A DNA stretch of 64,000 nt from Lamellibrachia satsuma (taxonomy: Eukaryota; Annelida; Polychaeta; Sabellida; Siboglinidae), in NCBI GenBank assembly GCA_033239005.1, contig BSQZ01000038.1:62001-126000 (forward strand), read 5' to 3'. The notes beneath the pieces are model-generated. The model saw nothing but the letters and a program-made list of their open reading frames with translations, searched no databases and was not told the DNA's origin. The position numbers and the translations under genes are program-made. Position 1 is the stretch's first letter; every line of letters starts with the position of its first letter. Below, piece after piece: positions 48,199 through 60,457 of the stretch.

Positions 48199-48295
48199 TC
48201 TTATTTAAATGTAGTAATTTTATTGTCAAATGTAAACACTCCTGAACGAGGTCTTGCTTTGGATATGAGTAAATAAAGTTTATTATTATTATTAC
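47850..48295 (+). mobile_element. L2/CR1-type LINE 3' end after KCNMB-like exon 2
   Basis: GPTLWSALPEDMHEHI is the W-N/S-x-L-P motif near the C-terminus of many LINE RTs. An AT-rich 3' UTR and an AATAAAG plus (TTA)n tail end at 48295. An AATAAA at 48272 could serve the host gene as a polyadenylation signal. Confidence 0.6.
48150..48196. repeat. (TA)n microsatellite inside a LINE 3' UTR
   Basis: About 22 TA units. Confidence 0.93.
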
Positions 48296-48736
48296 GTCTA
48301 GTGTAAACACATAACCATCTTTGTACATCCTGGCAATACAACACAAACATTCGTTACTGTGTTTCAAATGGAAGCCAATAAAGTAATGTGTTCACGTGTT
48401 ATAGAAGACAAAGACTTCCGAGTGTAGTCGTATATCAGGCCAACATTGTATAATAAAATTACGAATCAAGAACTCGCTTTGTTTCTAATATATAATCATA
48501 TACCATATACCATATACCTGATACCATATAGAGCAACATGTACGAACAACCGTTGACACACTTAAATGGAACATAAACAGTGGTCCAGTCACATTGAACG
48601 ACTGGTCGAATCGGTGACTACGACGAGCCCCCGCACAGTGCGTGTTGTAAGCCTATTAAGAAATTGCACTGAAGCGAACTTACGGAGCGGCATGATTTGT
48701 AAGAAATATTAGCCCCATTGTTCAGATGTTTTGTGC

Positions 48737-49145
48737 TTCCACTTGTCATCCTCCTCTGTCATCCCTTTCCACTTCTCCCTATCAGCAGCCTTCTCCTTCC
48801 ACTTGTCATCCTCCTCTGTCATCCCTTTCCACTTCTCCCTATCAGCAGCCTTCTCCCTCCACCTGTCATCCTACTCTGTCATCCCTTTCCACTTCTACCT
48901 ATCAGCAGCCTTCTCCCTCCACTTGTCGTCCTCCTCTGTCATCCCTTTCCACTTCTACCTATCAGCAGCCTTCTCCCTCCACCTGTCATCCTACTCTGTC
49001 ATCCCTTTCCACTTGTCATCCTCCTCTGTCATCCCTTTTCACTTCTACCTATCAGCAGCCTTCTCCCTCCACTTGTCATCCTCCTCTGTCATCCCTTTCC
49101 ACTTCTACCTATCAGCAGCCTTCTCCCTCCACTTGTCATCCTCCC
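48737..49145. repeat. 60-bp minisatellite made from LINE coding sequence
   Basis: Six to seven units starting TCCACTTGTCATCCTCCTCT and containing CTATCAGCAGCCTTCTCC; one unit has lost about 36 bases. A single copy of the same sequence is at 55625-55690 in copy B, inside a LINE fragment. Confidence 0.9.
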
Positions 49146-49640
49146 CTGCCTTTCTTACATCCCTCTTTACACAGTCCCCCCGTCTCAATGGCGGTCTGCC
49201 CCTGTTCTTATAGCCTGGGTGTTTAATCCCCTATGATCTCTGGTTGTCGGTCCTCCTCCATCCGCAACAAGTGACCTGCCCACGTCACCCGGCTTCTTAT
49301 CATTCTTCCCGTTTAGCTGGACTTCATCCCAATCTCTTCCCTAAGGTCATTCTCCTCCTTCCATCCACCCTCTTTGCTCGTCTGATTATCCGGACCCAGT
49401 TGTTCTCGAAAACATTCAACTTCTGTTGGTTTTGCGGTCTGAACAATCTTTCCCTTTCAACTTTTTTGATACATATCTGTCCGTCACGGTCCCCCCCTAC
49501 CTTCCCCCGTGCATTCGCTCCCGCCTGTGTGCGACGACGTACCTCTTCCTCCGAACACCCGTCTTTTCTAACCATTTCGCCAAGGTACACCAAACCACCC
49601 CCTGCTTGACCTCCTCCCCTCCAACCCTCTGCAATGATCA
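49145..49640 (-). mobile_element. Third non-LTR lineage fragment in copy A
   Basis: The minus strand reads RPQNQQKLNVFENNWVRIIR, then RAKRVDGRRRMTLGKRLG, typical of LINE RT C-termini (V-x-E-N-x-W-V-R-x-I). Homologous to 55560-56170 in copy B. Confidence 0.65.
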
Positions 49641-50859
49641 ACAAGAATAAGCAATTATTGAAAAAAATATTAGTAAATATATAACAATAATAATAAAAAT
49701 AATAGTAAATAAATAATAGATAATAATAACAGTAACGGTTTACCGGAGAGCGCGCTTCTTGAATTAGGGACATTTCATGTTTAAATCCACACAATTACAC
49801 ATGGAATCGATATTATAATTTGTTGACTGCCCCTACACATATTCGAGTGTGCCCCCCGCTATGCACTGACTCGGTGAAGCCACGTATCATGTTTACGCGT
49901 AGATTGTGATACGAGTGCTCAGCGCCACGGTTCGTTGCATTCGTTGGATACACAGGATGTGTTTACGTACTTAAAATAGCACACAAGTTAGCATGGAAAG
50001 TTACTAACGCGACAACTGATTACAACATGTCACGACTGTTGTCCAGTTTGGGAAAAGAGTTGGCTCACTACACGGAAAATCCACAGCGGACATTGGAGAC
50101 ACTTAGAATGTTGCACAATCTGTGGCTTGTCTAGGGCCTCTCAAAGGGGCAAAGGGGGAGACCAAAAGGGGCAAGCTTAGTCACCCATTAGTTTGCCATG
50201 TTACCATACAGTGGCGTACAGACGTAAACCAATGGGAGGCTATGGTCCAAAGGCCTCCCCTAATATACGCCATAGTGCAGACGCCCTCTCACCAGCAATA
50301 GCCCAGGGCTATCCAATTTATTTTAATAAAATTACAGTTAGTGACTATTTTGATGATTTTGAAAACATACGTAGCCAAAGTATGTAGAAAGGGGGTTTGG
50401 AATGTAGGAAAACAATCCCCCGTATATAATCCTTAGAATGGGAGGTGCATTCGATATTATTTCGGCTTGGTGTTTACAGTGACTGCGGTGCCACGCAAGA
50501 TCTACTGGCTAGATAATAATTGATTAGCCTTCACATAAAGGGTCTGTTGTTCCTGTACTTGTCATCAAAGGGATGCCAAGTTTAGCTAGATACTGTTGAA
50601 GTACAATTATTTGTCTGTGTCGTACAGCGCGCAGGTGTGAACTGTTTTCAGGATTGTTGTTGGTCCAGTTTTCTTATAATCAGACAACACGTTAGCATGG
50701 CTACAATGCAATATTGCACTGTTGTCTGACCGTGAACCCACCATCTGTATTTTGTTACGCTAACTCTGGGGGTAGACGGGCAGTACCTCTTCCCAGGAGC
50801 TGACACCCGCTCGCTTCTTTCTACGTTCCTTCGCCTCCTTGCACCAGCGGAGCATTATC

Positions 50860-51560
50860 TATCAACTGGCGATGTATTTAAGAACCAAACCACAAAGGCA
50901 GTTACTTAGAGCTATTTCTATAATGTGCTTTTGTTCCTGGCGGACAAAGATGGAAACAGTAGCCGAATTGTGGCCGCACTGAATATGCGCCACTCTCCAA
51001 ATGGCGTAGCCGTGAACCCACCATCTATATATTATTGATATACTAACGTTGGGGTCAGTCTGGCGATATCTCATCCCAGGCGCCGACGTCCACTTGCCTT
51101 TTTCTAAGTTCCTTCGCCTTCTTGCACCAGTGGCCTCTGATCTACCATTTGGCGATGATAAACATTCACTCATCAATTTACTAATGACGCGCATTCGTTA
51201 GGGACTATTTATAGTAATGGCGGATGGATCGTAAATGTGGTATGTGGCTAACAAAAGCCACAGAGTGGTTCAACAGTGTGTCGCCCAGTGTGTTCGTCTT
51301 TGTCCTACAGCTAGAAAATAACTATAAATAACTACCTTCGTGGCTGTTTAACAAGTGATTTTTTTCCCAAGTACTTTCACACCGGATACGTCTACTACTT
51401 CAACACATCTTTAATTTGATGACAATGTACCAACATGTCTAAATCATTCACCGGACCGGGCAGAAATCGAGGGGCTTCTGCTTTGGGTGTGTCTTTCTGA
51501 AAGTTATGTGATTTCGTCGAAATTATGTGTTTGAATGGAGCATTAATGTGCTGTGATAAA
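50860..51560. repeat. Flank of copy B, repeated near 60.9-61.3 kb
   Basis: 51180-51560 aligns by eye with 60930-61330 (for example ATCATTCACCGGACCGGGC against ATCATTCACCGGACTGGGC, and GCTTTGGGTGTGTCTTTCTG in both). A direct repeat of about 150 bp is also present within the flank (50730-50880 against 51010-51160, both with GTGAACCCACCATCT). Confidence 0.65.
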
Positions 51561-51960
51561 AATCAAATCATAGTTCTCAATGTAACGGCACGTTTATACC
51601 CTTCTTTGAAGTTGAGCGTAGGGTAACTACACGAACTATTTACCCAATGACAACAGCAATATCGGCTACAATGCGTACGTGCGTTCTGTGAACGTGACTA
51701 TGTTAACTTGGGTTTGATTTGCGTACCGAGTGCAGCGTTCTCCGTCTGCTGCGAGGTGATATGTGCAAAAGCTCAATAACGTTCTGCCACAAGTGCACCG
51801 ATCACTTCTCTCTCTCTCATTGTGTTTAGAAACAGAGTCTGGAAGCTGAGTTTTCATGAAGCTGCAGTTAATCTTCCTTGTGTGAGATAGTATTATTCCA
51901 TCAGACCATAGTTAAAAGGAACCTATTTGTACATCTGAAGTACGCCTGATACCGCTTTGG

Positions 51961-52347
51961 ATGATGGCAGCGGCGAAACCTCAGTCGTTCTTTGTCAAGC
52001 ATCGCCGTTGCCTACTGATGCAGTTGTCTGTGTGTCTGGTGGCTGCCAGTCTGACGGGCTTCGGCCTCATCGGCGTGCCGACCGTCCGACAGTACAGATA
52101 CACGCGACAGTTCGTGCCGACCACCTGCACGGTTGAACGGAGTGTGTTAGACAACAGTTCGAGTGTGCTGTGTCGTCACACTGAGTCCAGACATCGCGGC
52201 GGCCTGGATCACAATTCATCCTTCCGCTGTCTCACGGTCAGAGTGGGCTACGAGCCACGGGGTGGCAGCCCTCGCGAGGACGCGGTGACTGGAGCCGTGC
52301 TCTACATGACGTTCAACTCCTACTTGAAATGTCCCTCGAACAAAACG
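51961..52347 (+). pseudogene. KCNMB-like exon 1, copy B; second exon missing
   Basis: The exon has the same 129-codon length and ACGGTGAGT donor as copy A, about 16 amino-acid differences, and no stops. TM1 and the loop cysteines are kept. No counterpart of the second exon (positions 47388-47729 in copy A) is visible up to 64000. The corresponding interval is interrupted by a LINE fragment at 54519-55355. Either this is a recently broken duplicate or it uses an exon outside the window. The open frame argues that the break is young. Confidence 0.7.
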
Positions 52348-52369
52348 GTGAGTGCTTCGTACCAAGCAC

Positions 52370-52740
52370 AATAGATAACGTCGGCACGACAAATGTGTAA
52401 CGTGTACGTGAAGATTATGTGATCTACACGTATTCGTCACAAATGTTACAAGTTAAGAGGTTTTAAACGCCAAACGTGTATGTGTAGAACACGTACACCT
52501 TCCATATATTACAGGTTCAGCACGCCAAACTTGTAACGTTTACGTGTAGAACATGTGATCTAAACGTACACGTCCCAAATGTTACAAATTAAAAGGTTCA
52601 GTACGCCAAACGTGTAACCTATACGTGTAGAACTTGTCATATACACAGGCACACACATTTTGAGATTTTATTTTTAAGGCACTCATCATTCTAATACCTC
52701 ACAATAATATATCAACGGTGCGGTACAGTAAACACGTTAA
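52370..52740. repeat. Degenerate repeats of ACGTGTAGAAC / CGCCAAACGTGTAAC
   Basis: Three to four diverged units of about 75 bases downstream of the copy B exon. No coding content. Confidence 0.6.
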
Positions 52741-53084
52741 CCCTTTATGATCGTTGTACCCAAAAGCAATAACTTATTTCAATAATATACACACACCTTA
52801 CATGATTAAGCACACACAAGTGCATGCACGGCAAAAGGTTGTTCATTACAATGTACATAAGACATGGATGCATATAAACACATACATATATGCTTGTTTA
52901 TATCAGACATGGGCCAATGAACTTGAAAAGTTAGTTAATTAACTCATAAATTCTGCAATTAAATTAAATGAACTTCACCTTTCTCATGTCAATTAAATTA
53001 ACTTCACTTCAATTAACAATTACTTTATATGTTGGTAGAATTACAGATTAGATTCATGTGTAACTGCATTCTGTAAGTCCATTC

Positions 53085-53525
53085 CTTATACGGTATTACC
53101 TAGAACACTATCTCCCATTTCGGAACTGACGTCCTCGTTCCCGTGTACATGTAGGCATTTACATTTCCCAAAATTGAATAACATCTGCGATTTTTTTGGA
53201 CCATTTAACTCATTTGTCTAGATAGTTTTGTAAATGTTGTTTATCACCATCAGTGTTAACCTTTCTAAACACTTTTGTATCACCCGCAAATTTCAGGCTA
53301 ATAAAGGTCCTAATACTGATCCTTGTGGTACCCCACTCAAAACTGATTTCCAGTTTGAAACCTCCCCATCTACTACAACACGCCGTCTTCTGTCAGTCAG
53401 CCATTGTTCTATCCAGTCAACTATGCCGTCCCCGATACCGTGGGCTTTTAATTTAAGTAGTAATCTTTGAAGTGTCACTTTGTCAAAAGCTTTCTGAAAA
53501 TCTACGTAGATAAAATCTGGTGACC
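53085..53525 (-). mobile_element. CR1-like LINE fragment in copy B
   Basis: FIYVDFQKAFDKVTLQRLLL, WLTDRRRRVVVDGEVSNWKS and GVPQGSVLGPLLA are RT motifs. The frame breaks before F-A-D-D; a piece with MLFNFGKCKCLH type sequence follows to 53085. Confidence 0.8.
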
Positions 53526-54518
53526 CCAACTACGTACCTCATTTCTGTGCACCAAGTTGATATGTTATGCAGTGCTATATACCAAATAATTACATATTCC
53601 CAGTATACAGTAGCATATCAATATTACACATTGTTGTTTATGAATCACTAGATCTGGACTGCTTTCCATTTAAGATGGCAATCTTAAAAATCGCTTAGTT
53701 CTATGAAATCGGTTAATCTAAACTACCGCTGTAACTCTTATAGGTGCATAGTCCTAACACTATGACTTCTGTTTATTTTTTAGCAGGAACATATGTACCT
53801 TCTTTTAAAATAAAAGCAATGCTTACGCAATTACCATTTCGTCTTACCCCACACATGGGGCGAGACGACTTTCATACCTTCACAGCTCTATTGATGGCAA
53901 TCCAAACTGTAGCTCCTTGCTCGTCAACCTGCTACAGTCAACTTGTCCCTGCAGGTCATGTGTCAGTGACATTGCACTCAGCACCTTGTTACACACAGAC
54001 GTTTATCGTAATTTATATGTTGTGCACTTTGTAAAATGGAAGATATGCCTGGAATTATGCAGATTGCAAGAGAAGCCAACTCGCATGTTTACCGCTTGCA
54101 GTTTATCGCCGTGCTCGTGGCTGCGGGTGTGTATGTGCGTCACAGATAAATTACATGGCGCTGCTTTAACATTATTATGTGATTTTTAACTTGCCCCACG
54201 TCCGCCAATAATATTAATATATTCCAGGTTGTCATACATCCAATCAGCCATGTTGATACATTCCCTCAGTTTATTCTCCAGTTCACCTCTATCATTGTTT
54301 TGTTCACTAAAGTTATATGCATTTTCAATTAGACAACTAAGATCTATATAAACTGTGTGCTCTCATCTCCCGAGTTCCCGCCTACGGTATTGTGATACCC
54401 AGTGGCGTATCTAGGATCTCGCGAGGGGGGGTGCAAGCATTAGTTTACCATGCTACCATGTAGTGGCGCAACAGGTTATATACAAAAAATATTTAAGCAA
54501 TAGGTGGGCATGCCCCAA

Positions 54519-55355
54519 TCCGACCTTCTTTAAGTTTTAAGAACTTATTCCTATCAACATCCTCATAAACGTTCACAATTTTAAACACTTCTATTTGGTC
54601 TCATCTTAGTCTCCTGGCCTCTAGTGTTGTCAAACCACATTGTAATAAGCGAGCTTCGTAACTAAGGTCTCTCAATTCTGGAATCATTTTAGTTGCTCTT
54701 CGTTGTATTCTTTCTAGCTTGTCTATGTCCTTTTTACGATATGACCTCCATGCTTGAATACAATATTACAAATGTGGTCTAACTATTGATTTGTACAGGG
54801 GTACACTTAGCTGTTAGTTGGATGATAGTTCTCCTAATTAGCCCTAGAATTTGATTTCCTTTCGAAGCAGCAATTCCACATTGGTCTGAAACGTTCATGT
54901 CAGCACTAAATGTTACTCCTAAGTCCCTTTCTTGTGTGGTTCTACCTAGTTCAGCATCCCCCATTTTACATTCTTCGTACATGTTTCCATGTCCTATGTG
55001 TATACATTTACACTTCCCAAAATTGAATAACATTTGCAATTTTTCTGAACATTTAACTAATGCATCTAGATCATCTTGTAACCTTTGTTTATCTGTATCA
55101 TTAGTAACCTTTCTGAATACTTTTGTGTCATCGGCAAATTTGAGTACTTTGCTATATATGTCATCTTCCAAAGCATTTATATATATATTAGAAACAGTAT
55201 AGGGCCTAACACTGATCCCTGCGGTACCCCACTCAAAACAGTTTTCCAGTTTGAAATCTCACCATCTACTATTATTCTCTGTTTTCTATCCAGTTGATTA
55301 CATCATTACCTATGCCATGGACTTTTAATTTAAGTAACAATCTTTGACGTATCAC
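54519..55355 (-). mobile_element. CR1-like LINE fragment occupying the missing-exon interval of copy B
   Basis: LKFADDTKVFRKVTNDTDKQ and MLFNFGKCKCIHIGHGNMYE are clear. The copy ends at the same internal point (NMFFKLK codons) as the fragment at 24866, without a 3' UTR. It lies where copy A has exon 2 of the KCNMB-like gene. Confidence 0.8.
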
Positions 55356-55559
55356 AAAATACAGTGACGTGTTTCGGTGTGCATTGAATATATACAACTA
55401 ACATTTCATTAAGATGATAATACGTTTATAGTGAACATAAATTTCACATTATTTTTTCAAATGTTCGGAAAATGCAATATTTATTGTCATATCTATTGCC
55501 AACAAACTAGTTTTTTTAATCTAGGCACATTGGCTTCAGTGGTTGTGTCTTCTCCCTTA

Positions 55560-56170
55560 GTATGTGGTCTTCCTCTTTGTTCCCTAATAAAGGAGTGGGG
55601 CTAGTTCATGTACTGTTGCACCACCCCAGCTGTCATCCCTTTCCCACTTCTCCCTATCAGCAGCCTTCTCCCTTCACTTGTCCTCCTCCCCTGCCTTCCT
55701 TACATCCCTCTTTACATAGTCCTCCCGTCTCAGTTGAGGTCTGCCCCTTTCTTGTGGTCTGGCTGTCTCCTCACCTCTGCTCTCTCTTTTTGTTGTCGGT
55801 CCTCCTCAATCCGCACCACGTGACATGTCCACGTCATCCGGCTTCTTACTAGTCTTCCCGTTAAGCAGGATTTCATCCCAATCTCTTCCCTCAGGTCATT
55901 CCTCGTCCGTCCATCCACCCTCTTTGCTCTTGTGATTATCCGGACCCAGTTGTTCTCGCAAACTTTCATATTCTGTTGGTTTTGCTCTCTCAAACTTTCC
56001 GTTTCAACTTATTTGATACATTTCTGTCCGTCACGGCTCCTTCCACCTTCCTCCGTGCATTCGCTCCCGCCTGTATCTGACGACGTACCTATTCCTCCGA
56101 ACGCCCGTCTTTTCTAACCATTCCAATGTACACCAAGTCACCCCCTTGCTTGATCTCCTCCCCTCTCCAA
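55560..56170 (-). mobile_element. Third non-LTR lineage fragment in copy B
   Basis: REQNQQNMKVCENNWVRIIT, RAKRVDGRTRNDLREEIGMK, then LVRSRMTWTCHVVRIEEDRQ on the minus strand. This is a recognisable LINE RT C-terminal region (R-W-x-x-H-V-x-R-x-x-x-D). Confidence 0.72.
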
Positions 56171-56732
56171 CCTTCTGCAATGAAGAACAAGAATAAACAA
56201 TTATGGTAAATAATACCAGTAAATAAATAATAGATAATAATAATAGTAACGGTTTACCGGCGAGTGCGCTTCTTGAATTAGGGACATTGCACGTTTAAAT
56301 CTACAAAATTACACATGGAATCGAAATTATAGTTGACCACTCCTACATATATTCGGTTGTGTCCCCCCGCGTCGTTACGTACTGACTAAATGTAAGCACC
56401 TGTGTTGACGCGTATATTGCGATAGGTATCTAGCGCAGCGGTTCTTTGCATTCGCTGGATACATCGGTAGATTTTACGCACTTAAAACTACAGTGTTTAC
56501 GCGTAGATTGTGACGAGTGCTCAGCGCAACGGTTCGTTGCATTCGCTGGATACACAGGTGATGTTTACGTACATAAAATATCAAACAAGATAGTATGAAA
56601 AGTTACTAACAGGACAATCTAGTCAAGACTATTGTCCAATTTGGGATAACAGTTAGTTCACGTCATAGAAAATACGCAGCGGACATTGGATACACTAAAG
56701 ATTATGCACAATCAGTGGCTTATCTAACGTCT

Positions 56733-58428
56733 CTCAAAGGGGGAGGCCAAAGGAGGAGGCCAAGGGGGAGGCCAAGGGAGGAGGCCAAAGGGGAGGCCAA
56801 GGGGAGGAGGCCAAAGGAGGAGGCCAAAGGGGAGGCCAAAGGAGGAGGCCAAAGGGGAGGCCAAAGGAGGCCAAAGGGGGAGGCCAAAGGGGAGGCCAAA
56901 GGGGAGGCCAAGGGGAGGCCAAAGGAGGAGGCCAAAGGGGAGGCCAAAGGGGAGGCCAAAGGGAGGCCAAAGGGGGAGGCCAAAGGAGGAGGCCAAAGGA
57001 AGGCCAAAGGAGGAGGCCAAAGGAGGAGGCCAAAGGGGGAGGCCAAAGGAGGAGGCCAAGGGGAGGCCAAAGGGGAGGCCAAAGGAGGAGGCCAAAGGGG
57101 AGGCCAAAGAAGGAGGCCAAAGGAGGAGGCCAAAGGGGGAGGCCAAAGGGGAGGCCAAACGAGGAGGCCAAAGGGGGAGGCCAAAGGGGAGGCCAAAGGA
57201 GGAGGCCAAGGGGGAGGCCAAAGGGGAGGCCAAAGGAGGAGGCCAAAGGGGGAGGCCCAAGGGAGGCCAAAGAGGAGGCCAAAGGGGAGGCCAAAGGGGA
57301 GGCTAAGGGGAGGCCAAAGGAGGAGGCCAAAGGAGGAGGCCAAAGGGGGAGGCCAAGGGGAGGCCAAAGGAGGAGGCCAAAGGGGAGGCCAAAGGGGGAG
57401 GCCAAAGGAGGAGGCCAAAGGAGGAGGCCAAGGGGAGGCCAAGGAGGAGGCCAAAGGGGAGGCCAAAGGAGGAGGTCAAAGGAGGAGGCGAAAGGTTAGG
57501 CCAAAGGGGGAGGCCAAAGGAGGAGGCCAAAGGGGGAAGCCAAAGGGGGAGGCCAAAGGAGGAGACCAAAGGAGGAGGCCAAAGGAGGAGGCCAAAGGTG
57601 GAGGCCAAAGGGGGAGGCCAAAGGGGGAGGCCAAAGAGGAGGCCAAAGGGGGAGGCCAAAGGGGGAGGCCAAAGGAGGAGGCCAAAGGGGGAGGCCAAAG
57701 GGGGAGACCAAAGGAGGAGGCCAAAGGGGGAAGCCAAAGGGGGAGGCCAAAGGAGGAGGCCAAAGGGGGAGGCCAAAGGGGAGGCCAAAGGAGGAGGCCA
57801 AAGGAGGAGGCCAAAGGGGAGGCCAAAGGGGGAGGCAAAGGGGGAGGCCAAAGGGGGAGACCAAAGGAGGAGGCCAAAGGAGGAGGCCAAAGGGGGAGGC
57901 CAAAGGGGAGGCCAAAGGAGGAGGCCAAAGGTTAGGCCAAAGGGGAGGCCAAAGGAGGAGGCCAAAGGGGGAGGCCAAAGGGGGAGGCCAAAGGGGAGGC
58001 CAAAGGGGGAGGCCAAAGGAGGAGACCAAAGGAGGAGGCCAAAGGAGGAGGCCAAAGGGGAGGCCAAAGGAGGAGGCCAAAGGGGAGGCCAAAGGAGGAG
58101 GCCAAAGGAGGAGGCCAAAGTGGGAGGCCAAAGGAGGAGGCCAAAGGGGGAGGCCAAAGGGGGAGGCCAAAGGGGGAGGCCAAAGGAGGAGTCCAAAGGA
58201 GGAGGCCAAAGGAGGAGGCCAAAGGGGGAGGCCAAAGGAGGTGGCCAAACGGGAGGCCAAAGGAGGAGGCCAAAGGGGGAGGCCAAAGGGGGAGACCAAA
58301 GGGGGAGACCAAAGGGGAGGACAAAGGGGAGGCCAAAGGGGGAGACCAAAGGGGAGGACAAAGGGGAGGCCAAAGGGGGAGGCCAAAGAAAGAGGCCAAA
58401 GGGGAGACCAAAGGGGAGGACAAAGGGG
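56733..58428. repeat. 1.7 kb G-rich minisatellite, GGAGGCCAAAGG units
   Basis: More than 100 units of 12-18 bases (GGGGGAGGCCAAA, GGAGGAGGCCAAA). The plus strand is G-rich and nearly free of C outside GGCC. Open frames of up to 406 codons in several frames are by-products of the unit. Confidence 0.96.
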
Positions 58429-58499
58429 GCAATCTTAGTCACCCACTAGTTAGTGGCGCACATATGTAAACCAATGGAGAATTTCCCCTGAACAGGGGT

Positions 58500-59912
58500 A
58501 ACGCATAAAAATCTTAAACATGGAAACAATATATTATTGTAATTGTAATTTCATTTATTTAAGTTATTCCAGTGTATATAATATTATAGTTTTTGTTGTA
58601 ATATATTGTATGAAATGAATTTTAAGAATTTAAGGATACAACGAATTGTATAAGTTCTAATAATTGTCTCGCTGACTGCGTATTAAGTGATAAAACAGCG
58701 CCGTATTTTATGCGCGAAAGGAAAGGAAAGTTATAAAAGCGGTTACAAACTAACAATGTGGAACTAAATCAATTAACAATTGAGAGAATGTACGCTTTAT
58801 TCACAGTAAGGCATACATTAATATTCATGTGCTCGGTACAAAATCGTTTGTGCCGAGATCACCTTGAACGTTGCGCTCTGAGACCGAAGTCACCAAAGTT
58901 GCGGGCCGAAGTATCCAAAGAATGCTGCTCGAATTCACCGGGCCGAATTCACCGTGGGCCGACATTACCTGTAACCGCGCTAACAGCTCACTGACAGTTT
59001 GCTTTGTGGACCGTGGTCGTCGACGCCCGTATCGTTGCCTGTGTGCTACGGATAGATGGCATCAACATAGCTTCCGCTACTGGGAATAATGTTGGCACAA
59101 CATCCTCTTACAAAGAGATTTTAGTACCTGGATAACCCAGGGCTGCCATATTCTCTGGTCCGGATGGCGGTCGAACCAAGCTTTCCAGAAGCGACGAAAG
59201 CCGGCTGTGTTTCGTCGGCTTGAAGTTTGCTTTATTAAAGCAAAGTTGGCTCCGTAGGGAACTTAGGCCAACTATATGTTTTTCTATTCTTACTGCTGTT
59301 TGCATTACAACCGAATGCCGCACAATAAACCATTCTGACGCTCGCTTCTAAACAACCGCTGTCGCTGTCAAAGGTGCGGTGAAGGAATGGAAAGTCCCAG
59401 TCTCGTAACACTTCCTTGTCACCAGTGACGTCACGTCGAAGCTTGCGATAATCGCAGGAAAACTACACATAATCGTGACAGGCTTGTAGAACAGATTATT
59501 ATTTGGAATTATTAACTAGTTGAATTCTAATGAATTTTCCGGTGTCGTGGATATATACTACAAGATGTTATATAATATGATTTCATGCAATCGTTGTTTG
59601 TTTTTATTCCCTTTGACACAATCATTTCAAATGTTGCTCCACTTGCTTTTTCTGTTTACCTGTTGTTCTTCGCCTAATTCCTGTTCCACTCTCTTTCGTG
59701 TTCTTCTCCTTGTGTACTGTCTTCGTTCCACCGTCCTAATCTAGCTTGTTATTCACATCTGCGTCCGTTCATCCTCTGCCCATATTTATGCAGTGAAGTG
59801 AAGTTTGTTTGTTTTAGAACATCCATACATGCAAAGCCATATAACAGTTTGTGCATATTTTACCATAGTTTTGACGATCCAGAGAAGGTCTGTACTAATA
59901 CCTGAGAGATCA
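58500..59912. other. No gene recognised
   Basis: Mixed-composition sequence. 59580-59760 has a T/C-rich tract resembling minus-strand LINE coding sequence, too weak to assign. No exon pair is supportable. Confidence 0.45.
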
Positions 59913-60457
59913 CTGTCGTACAGGCCGCCCTGTCCGTCGTACAGGCCGCCCTGTCTGTCGTACAGGCCGCCCTGTTTGTCGTACAGGCAGCCCTGTCTGT
60001 CGTACAGGCAGCCCTGTCGGTCGTACAGACCGCCCCGTCTGTCGTACAGGCCGCCCTGTCTGTCGTACAGGCCGTCCTGTCTGTCGTACAGGCCGCCCTG
60101 TCTGTCGTACAGGCAGCCCTGTCGGTCGTACAGGCCGCCCTGTCTGTCGTACAGGCCGTCCTGTCAGTCGTACAGGCCGCCCTGTCTGTCGTACAGACCG
60201 CCCTGTCTGTCGTACAGGCCGCCCTGTCTGTCGTATAGGCAGCCCTGTCTGTCGTACAGGCCGCCCTGTCTGTCGTACAGGCCGCCCTGTCCGTCGTACA
60301 GGCCGCCCTGTCTGTCGTACAGGCCGCCCTGTCTGTCGTACAGGCCGCCCTGTCTGTCGTACAGGCCGCCCTGTCTGTCGTACAGGCCGCCCTGTCTGTC
60401 GTACAGGCCGATCTGTCTGTCGTACAGACCCCCCTGTCTGTCGTACAGGCCGCCCTG
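59913..60457. repeat. 21-bp minisatellite, GTCGTACAGGCCGCCCTGTCT
   Basis: About 26 copies, very homogeneous (unit given as GTCGTACAGGCCGCCCTGTC plus T). The 21-base unit lacks stops on both strands, giving 236- and 277-codon frames. Each unit can pair CCTGT with ACAGG. Confidence 0.96.

Larger units (their letters stand above)
41590..50240. repeat. Segmental duplication, copy A
   Basis: Blocks shared in order with copy B are 41637-42378 with 51588-52347, 46730-47290 with 53785-54515, 48740-49900 with 55600-56400, and 50040-50230 with 56640-58470. Other material between blocks was inserted or lost in one copy. Boundaries are approximate. Confidence 0.75.
51585..58480. repeat. Segmental duplication, copy B
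   Basis: This is the counterpart of 41590-50240 in the same orientation. It lacks the second KCNMB-like exon and the 60-bp minisatellite. It has gained a LINE fragment at 53085, another at 54519 and the 1.7 kb G-rich array at 56733. Confidence 0.75.

Noticed and set aside
53744..54189. Candidate second exon for the copy B KCNMB-like gene
   Set aside because: Frames here (96 and 90 codons) lack the Cys and TM2 signature; the region aligns with non-coding sequence at 46730-47290 in copy A.
56715..58449. Open frames of 166-406 codons on both strands
   Set aside because: All are low-complexity translations of the GGAGGCCAAAGG array; they have no start context, domain or splice support.
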